Part shown: positions 58,557 through 64,000 of the stretch, in pieces
Layout of the letters: each line of letters starts with the position of its first letter
How positions within the stretch are numbered: the first letter of the stretch is position 1
DNA from: Acanthaster planci
Lineage: Eukaryota > Echinodermata > Asteroidea > Valvatida > Acanthasteridae
Length of the DNA stretch: 64,000 nucleotides
Assembly (NCBI RefSeq): GCF_001949145.1
Contig: NW_019091389.1
Coordinates: forward strand, 350,313 to 414,312
Reading direction: 5' to 3'
Translations under genes and position numbers: made by a program
Notes under the pieces: model-generated
What the model was told of the DNA's origin: nothing
The model's input: only the letters and a program-made list of their open reading frames with translations
The model's database searches: none

Positions 58557-59639
58557 GTAATAAATCCTCTAAATGCTTTCAGGGTCCTCCGTGAACGTCT
58601 GGGGGTGCATCTGAGATATTTGTGACCCAACCCAAGAGACTGAGTTGCAAGTCACCAGAGCTACTTTTGGGATGAAGGCCTTGAAAAGAATCTCACACAA
58701 TGTACGTGTACATTGGTCAGAAGCACCCCCTCATCGGTTGAAAAGAGCCATATTGGTCTGCGTGCTCACTTTGTTTGTAGCAATGCAACTGTAGCGTGTG
58801 CATTTCATAGTCGTTTGTTAACCAGTGAAGTGCAGTTCTCACCAAAGGAGCCTCTGTTGCCAGGAAATTTGCATCCTTTCTTGGTCCAGCTCATGGCTCA
58901 TAGGAACTCTGAACATTTTTCACCCAATCTACTCCGTGGCCATTTTCGTCAAGATTCATCAGTGATACATCAAAACGGGGCTCAGTGCTTAATGCAACGT
59001 TAAAGAGAATGATTGAAAAAATGGCCTTAAGAATCATCTTTGCAGGCGCCCAGTCACATTATTGTTCATGAAGCATGACGGATCGCTCACACTAACTGTT
59101 ACGAGGATGGTTGTGACTTGTCTAAATGCTGTGACATATTTCAAGGCATTTTATTTCAAGTGCAAAGAATGTTCCAAAGGTTGCTGAATAATCAGGAAAA
59201 TTAGAAACATTCTGGGTGAAATAATAAGGAAGTAGAGTAATGTAAGTATTGCGAGCCAATTTTTGAATTTTTTGTTTTTTTTATGAAATTCATGAATAAA
59301 ATGGAAGTACAGTTTTTGTTGATAAATACAGCTTTTATAAAATCACTGCTTGACAATAATATGTCATGCATTTTATGCTGTTCATTTTCAGGGATGGGGA
59401 GGGGGAAATTAGCATTCTATCCCTTGGCAGGCAAGGGAAGTCTTTATATTGAGCATGTAGGGAAGAAAAGTGGCCACAATTGGATGTGCAGCCAGTAACA
59501 GGCTCTATTGTATATTTGATTGTAGCCCATTAGCCAACAAAATTGATTATGAACTAAGCATCAGCGTGAAAGGCTTGGTCTCAATTCAAAGGTTTGCTGC
59601 TCTTCCTTTTTTCTGTGCGGTGGGATCGCAAATCTACAG
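58557..59639 (+). other. PPIP5K intron before exon P
   Basis: A 1.1 kb AT-rich intron with no feature beyond splice sites. It ends AAATCTACAG. Confidence 0.6.
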
Positions 59640-59875
59640 AACTAATCCTGTACAGCAACGAATCGCTGGAGCTGATGCTGCGGCGCTGGGCTAAACTGGA
59701 GAAAGACTTCAAGACCAAAACGGGCCAATTTGACATCACCAAGATCCCGGACATCTATGACTGCATCAAGTATGACCTATTGCACAATGAGAAGCTTATC
59801 ACCTCCCTGGGGTTTCAGGGGATGTGGGACCTGTACTCCAGGGCGCAGGTGCTGGCCGATGTCATCATACCTCAG
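59640..59875 (+). CDS. PPIP5K exon P
   Basis: Two hundred and thirty-six bases, phase 1 to 0, residues 660-738. It contains SLELMLRRWAKLEKDFKTKT, KIPDIYDCIKYDLLHNEKL and LADVIIPQ. The block ELMLRRW, KLEKDFKTK, IPDIYDCIKYD is highly conserved. The stretch between DLLHNEKL and DLYSRAQ is the variable part. Confidence 0.97.
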
Positions 59876-60805
59876 GTGAGCGGTCCGAGGTTCACGTCCT
59901 GTAAATTTTTACAGGTTTCAGTTTGGTACCGGTTCAGTTGTTGGCTGATACGATCGCTGATGGCCAGTGTTGTAGCAGGACCAGGCACAACACCACTCAC
60001 AAGACCAGTCACAAGTACCAGGGTGAACAGTGACAAAAGAATGCTAATTTTGCTGTTCATTTGAATGGCTTGTGATTTGAATTTAGACTGGAGGTCATGC
60101 GTTGGTCTTGTGTCGCTCTTGTGAAGGTCTTGTTGGACCTTGTGATGGTCTTGAGAGGTCTTGACTCCAACAATGATTATCACAGTGAAATTGTCTGAGG
60201 GCCCATCCCCCAAATTGTTGTCTTTTTGTTGGACGTGATATCCGATGTTCTGTTATTTGCCCTACTTGTCTTACTGAACCTATGTGCTTTTAATCCTCTT
60301 GTGTAATCTGTAGATACAGAGAAGATATCGAGTAAAGCCTTGATCCCATATCAACATTAAGAAACACTGACAGCACTGCCAAACAGTCCCTGATGATGTG
60401 CGTTTGTGTGAAAAATGCTTAATCGCGACTGATGCAAACACGGATGCAGTGAGTTTGCGCAGTTGAACATGATCTAATGTTGCCGAAAGCATCTTCACAT
60501 CTTGTGTACTTTTTACAATTATTAAGACTAGGCTCAAAGACATGTGCTCGTCAAACTGCTTTGCAGTCGTAGGCACTAGCCTGATGTACGGTCAACACAA
60601 CAGATCCCACCACTATTAATCACTCAAGGGCAAAGTGTTGCTCGTTACCAACCATGGCACTCTGAAAGGAGCAGTACCAGAGATGTCACTTGGCGCTGGA
60701 TGGCACTATTTAAAATATTAAAAATGCACCTTGATGAAGCCCAAGATATAGTGTCTTTAAGGGAATGTAAAATATGTTTAGACGATGATGTTTTTGCTGT
60801 CTCAG
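59876..60805 (+). other. PPIP5K intron before exon Q
   Basis: A 930-base intron. GACCAGTCACAAG and GTCTTGTGATGG-type short words recur near 59980-60160 (AAGACCAGTC; GGTCTTG), giving weak internal inverted repeats. No exon was recognised. Confidence 0.55.
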
Positions 60806-61051
60806 GAGTATGGCATCTCCAAGGAAGAGAAACTGGAGATAGGCACCAGCATCTGCACACCCTTGCTGCGCAAGATTCGCGCAGACCTGCAGCGCATCAA
60901 CTTTGAGGAAGAGACCACGTTCCGTCTCAACCCAAAATACTCCAAGGGGGTCATGTCCCCAGATCGCCATGTGAGAACCCGACTGTACTTCACCAGCGAG
61001 AGCCACATCCATTCGCTGCTGTCCTGCCTGCGATATGGCGGACTGTGCAAC
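60806..61051 (+). CDS. PPIP5K exon Q (end of phosphatase core)
   Basis: Eighty-two codons, phase 0-0, residues 739-820. It contains [32 protein letters not shown], then [20 protein letters not shown] and LRYGGLCN. The SESHIHSLL histidines (H805, H807) sit where histidine phosphatases carry their second active-site motif. Acceptor CTGTCTCAG, donor GTAAGT. Confidence 0.97.
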
Positions 61052-61486
61052 GTAAGTCGGGGATACTTTCATAAGTCACAGGCAGGATCGTAGTTTACAT
61101 CGGTCTGGGTGGAAATGAAGCTTGCTGCCTGGCACCAAGTTTTTTAATAATGTGGCCATTTTGAAGATTTGACTGAAAAAAAAATTTGGCAAAACACTGA
61201 GAAATAGTATTATTTCACCTTTCTCCTTTTTTCATTTAAAACATTTTTTCAGTCAAAAATCACTTGTCAATAATCAGTTTGTTTTGCTCTGGCTCAGCTG
61301 TCCTGCCAGAAAGTAGGCCGCACTGAAATTTTTCTAGGGAAGAGTGTGTAGTCTTTTTCCAAGAAAAGTTATCTCTTTTTTTGCTTCTTTTGAGCATGGG
61401 ATATTCATGCTACTTGATTTTTGTGCCAGTAACCCACTGTGGTCTCTCATCTGACTGCTCCCCCCCCCCGCTTTTGTCTTGCTCAG
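61052..61486 (+). other. PPIP5K intron before exon R
   Basis: A 435-base intron with a poly-C tract (61461-61469) and acceptor TTGCTCAG. Nothing else was recognised. Confidence 0.6.
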
Positions 61487-61702
61487 GAAGGGGCTGATTC
61501 CCAGTGGGCCCGGGCCATGGCCTACATCGGGGAAGTCAAGGAGCTGAACTACATGACCCAGATCGTCCTCATGCTGTATGAGGACCCCAGCAAGGAGCCC
61601 ATGTCTGAGGAGCGCTTCCGGGTGGAGCTGCACTTCAGCTCGGGTGCCAAGGGCTGCAATGCCACTGACAACCCCACGGTGGGTGGCTACCGCTCGGCAA
61701 AG
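61487..61702 (+). CDS. PPIP5K exon R (last exon seen)
   Basis: Seventy-two codons, phase 0-0, residues 821-892. It contains [32 protein letters not shown] and [17 protein letters not shown], closing the phosphatase domain. It ends YRSAK with donor GTGAGT. Later exons for the serine-rich C-terminal tail are outside the window. Confidence 0.97.
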
Positions 61703-61945
61703 GTGAGTTCAGGCTAGCTCTTTCACTGTGGCCCAGGCTGACGTCCTGATAATCTACAAGAGGGGGAGAAACTGCTGAGCAAATTTAAGCAGCAAGCACA
61801 AATCAGCTGAGAATCGTTTTCAAGCTGTAAACCTTGAGTCTTTTTGAATCTATTTGCTCAGTGAATTTGTGCATGAAGTGGCTCCATTGAGCTCTGCTCT
61901 TAGAACAAACAAAGCAGAATGTACTGGTATCATTGACGTTCTTAA

Positions 61946-62681
61946 CCACTTCCTGCCGGTTGGAGTTAACGGCATGCATCACCCGCTGCCGGGCGCTTTT
62001 TCATTTTTTCCGTTTCCAAAATTATTCAAAAATTCATATCTTCATTTACTGGATGCATTCAGCCAAATAAATGACTGTCTAATCTGACAGGCAACCTCCA
62101 TTGACGCTTGAGTATTGCAGCCATGCCTGCAGCCCAGTAAAGAGCCCCCATTGTGCAGTGTTTCATAATTTCCTCTTTGTTCTGGAAATTGGCCCAATGC
62201 ATTGCTGGACGGCGGTGATGTCTTTACTAATACGGCCAGATTCCATGAGCGCCCAGTGGTAACGTATTGCTCATTGCTGGAGTGCTGGAGCGCTTTTGTC
62301 CCCGTTGATAATCCGCGGGTACTGGCAGCAGCAAACAATGGTACTGTTTCAAAACAATGATGGATTACCTCTGCTAAAAATGGCCAGTACTCTGCAGACA
62401 NGGTGCGGCTATAAACGACCGTTAAATGAAATGATGAATTTTTGAAGGTTTTTGAAACGGAAAAAATGATAGTCATGTCGGCCCAGCATCATCAACATTG
62501 ACATATGCCCCGGCATGAAGTGGTTAATTGGAAAGTCCCAGCAGCTGAATGACAGCAAGTAAACTTTTTGTACAAATGCCGAGCAACTTTATTTTTTTAT
62601 AAAGCAAATTCCTATTTCGGGCACCCCAGCCATGCGTATACGGCCAAGGTCTCCGATACCGGGCTCCTTGGCAGGAAGTGG
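61946..62681. mobile_element. TTAA-flanked TIR element, copy 2, composite (736 bp)
   Basis: It begins CCACTTCCTGCCGG and ends CTTGGCAGGAAGTGG, flanked by TTAA at 61942-61945 and 62682-62685. Much of the left half aligns with copy 1 at 38617-39206 (TTTTCATTTTTTCCGTTT, CTTCATTTACTGGA, AAAGAGCCCCCATTGT). Inside, 62440-62523 is an inverted copy of the left end of copy 1, ending GCATGAAGTGG before an internal TTAA (62524-62527). The remaining 62528-62681 matches the right end of copy 1. The unit therefore looks like one element nested in, or recombined with, another. A single N lies at 62401. Confidence 0.8.
62401..62401. other. Single undetermined base
   Basis: One N sits inside the composite TTAA element, close to where the inverted copy begins. 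It may mark an assembly join. Confidence 0.98.
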
Positions 62682-62845
62682 TTAAAGTGGAGACTTTGGG
62701 AGAATACACAAGAGCATTTTGTTTTACAATTTTAACAGAAAGAGATAATAATCATTTCTTCTTAGTGCTTTTCAAGTGGCTGGTGACTTTGACGACTCAA
62801 GTTGTCTAAATTGACTGTTTGATGTTTCTCAAGCCGACTTGAAAT

Positions 62846-63050
62846 ACAATCAAACCTGCCTAAGCGACCACCTGTGTTTAACATCCGCCTGTCATTAACG
62901 ACCATTTCCAAATCCCCACATGTAAAAACTATTGTTTACATACTGTGTAGAATGACCCCCTGCACAACGCGACCAGCGACCGCCCCTTTTTGCATCCCCA
63001 CGGGCAGTAAAGCCTGTACACAACGACCGCAAATCGAAAGCCATAAAAAG
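62846..63050. repeat. GCGACCACCTG-type dispersed repeat
   Basis: Irregular repeats of CTAAGCGACCACCTGTGTTT, TCATTAACGACCA, ACGCGACCAGCGACCGCCCC and CAACGACCGC occur over about 200 bases. The pattern looks like a decayed tandem or dispersed repeat. No coding meaning was found. Confidence 0.5.
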
Positions 63051-64000
63051 CAACCATTGCAAAACACTTCTGTCACAATCATTGTTTGATTTCTGAGACT
63101 TCAAAAAGCCAAACAAACTACAGTTCTTAAAAGGATTAGTGATCATCACCGGGGTCACTTCCAGCCATGCTTCCAGGATCTTTTCAGTTTATCCTTGGTC
63201 TTAAGTTGCATCCACAATAACGCTTTTGTTGTCAGACCAGCCAAGCGCTTGGTCCGAGCCCCCTGCATGGGCACACATCCTTACACTGCTATACTTGTGG
63301 GGTATTTCCTTCGTTCTCGTGTACAAAACTCCCACACAACACGCAAAAAATTTCAAATCGCTCCAATTTAAACCAAATTCCCTTTCCTGGGTTGAAATTT
63401 CGACTGTATGTCCCTTATATAAAACACCTCAATTTGTGGCAGATTTTTACCCATCAAAAATTTCCCCTTTTTGAGTCATTTCCAAATATCAGTTTTGTGA
63501 AATTCTTGTGGGATACCAATTTAAGGTAAGAACTGGCCTTGTGGGGTACTTCCCATTGTTCCGGTTCCCCACAAGGCCTCATGTATAAGTGCACATACAT
63601 TTCACAACCTCAACCACACGTGATCTTGAGCATTCATGCATGCACATTATATGTGACCCCTGACCTCTGAATAGTCTTGTTCAAACAAAACGTTATTCAA
63701 AATGGCTCAAAAATTTTGAAAATTCAATTTTTTACCGTAGAATTATGGATTTTGAAAAAAAAAATGTTTTTTTAATATATTTTACAATTATCTCAGGTTC
63801 ATTTAAAGTTTAAATTTGCCCAATAGAGTTTTACGGTTTAGAACACTGGGCTGACCTAACAACCTTAAAGTCTTACTCGTGGTTGCTTTCGTCGCACATT
63901 GTGTTTACACAACTTTACAGACATACGTCTAAGTTCTTCATATCGTTTTGCCAATTTGAGCAATTTCATTACAACAACATTGGTTTTGAAAAGGAGAAAA
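63051..64000 (+). other. Right-edge PPIP5K intron
   Basis: AT-rich sequence after the last recognised exon, with no further exon. A perfect 12-base inverted repeat, GGCCTTGTGGGG/CCCCACAAGGCC, with a 20-base loop, lies at 63535-63578. A related TTGTGGGGTATTTCC word lies near 63295. No terminator or polyadenylation site could be assigned. Confidence 0.5.

Larger units (their letters stand above)
31912..64000 (+). other. PPIP5K (VIP1-type) gene, 3' end beyond window
   Basis: Eighteen constitutive exons join without a frame break into 892 codons counted from ATG 31933. The protein is a bifunctional inositol pyrophosphate enzyme. Its N-terminal ATP-grasp kinase adds the 1-position beta-phosphate to InsP6 or 5-InsP7, making 1-InsP7 or InsP8. 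A histidine-acid-phosphatase-like domain reverses this. It works in the cytosol in phosphate and energy signalling. Key residues are present at the usual spacing: K157 in [11 protein letters not shown]218 in [13 protein letters not shown]279 in GFDLLR, D291 and N293 in CDVNGF, and R358-H359 in RHGDRTP. Residue numbers are 30 lower than in human PPIP5K2, so the human-like N-terminus is shorter or on a missing exon. The disordered C-terminal tail is not in the window. Confidence 0.97.

Overview
The window is animal genomic DNA: intron-rich, AT-rich between genes, with GT-AG introns and many short non-autonomous mobile elements. The two recognisable genes, together with the very common dispersed motif TACATGTACATGTA, suggest a marine invertebrate, most likely a deuterostome such as an echinoderm, hemichordate or amphioxus. 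The species cannot be fixed from this window. Two runs of N (20167-20175 and 62401) mark a draft assembly.

Left part (about 1-18900), minus strand: the 5' half of a CPEB1/Orb-type cytoplasmic polyadenylation element-binding protein gene. Four coding exons join in frame (18737-18582, 17582-17075, 14473-13851, 9168-8886) and give 523 residues of a long, low-complexity, glutamine- and glycine-rich regulatory N-terminus. The last exon ends just before the RNA-binding part. No RRM or ZZ exon was recognised in 1-8885, so the RNA-binding exons should lie beyond the left edge. One intron has a GC donor in place of GT.

Middle (18738-31900): a probable head-to-head promoter, two or three weak plus-strand candidate exons facing CPEB1, and then a gene-poor stretch with several mobile or fold-back structures. 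These are a hairpin of short repeats (20501-20731), a large imperfect inverted repeat of about 790 bp (about 21970-22765), TIR elements at 24750-25213, 27124-27499 and 29281-29420, and a TTAA-flanked element at 25659-26074.

Right part (31912-64000), plus strand: most of a PPIP5K (VIP1-type diphosphoinositol pentakisphosphate kinase) gene. Eighteen constitutive exons splice in frame to 892 codons from the ATG at 31933. They cover the whole ATP-grasp kinase domain and the histidine-acid-phosphatase-like domain, and the gene runs off the right edge before its C-terminal tail. Two further candidate exons (45769-45885, 39 codons; 48206-48235, 10 codons) sit in one 12.6 kb intron. Both are phase 1-1, so they could be included or skipped without breaking the frame. 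The first intron carries a degenerate tandem array whose repeat unit includes the 3' end of the preceding exon and its splice donor. Later introns hold TTAA-flanked elements, a GTACTA-rich minisatellite and SINE-like sequence.

The two genes are functionally separate: translational control of mRNAs on one side and inositol pyrophosphate signalling on the other. No CRISPR array, virus, toxin gene or bacterial operon was seen. The observations most worth checking are the exon-seeded tandem array, the paired frame-neutral cassette exons, the GC-AG intron, the large palindrome and the composite TTAA element.
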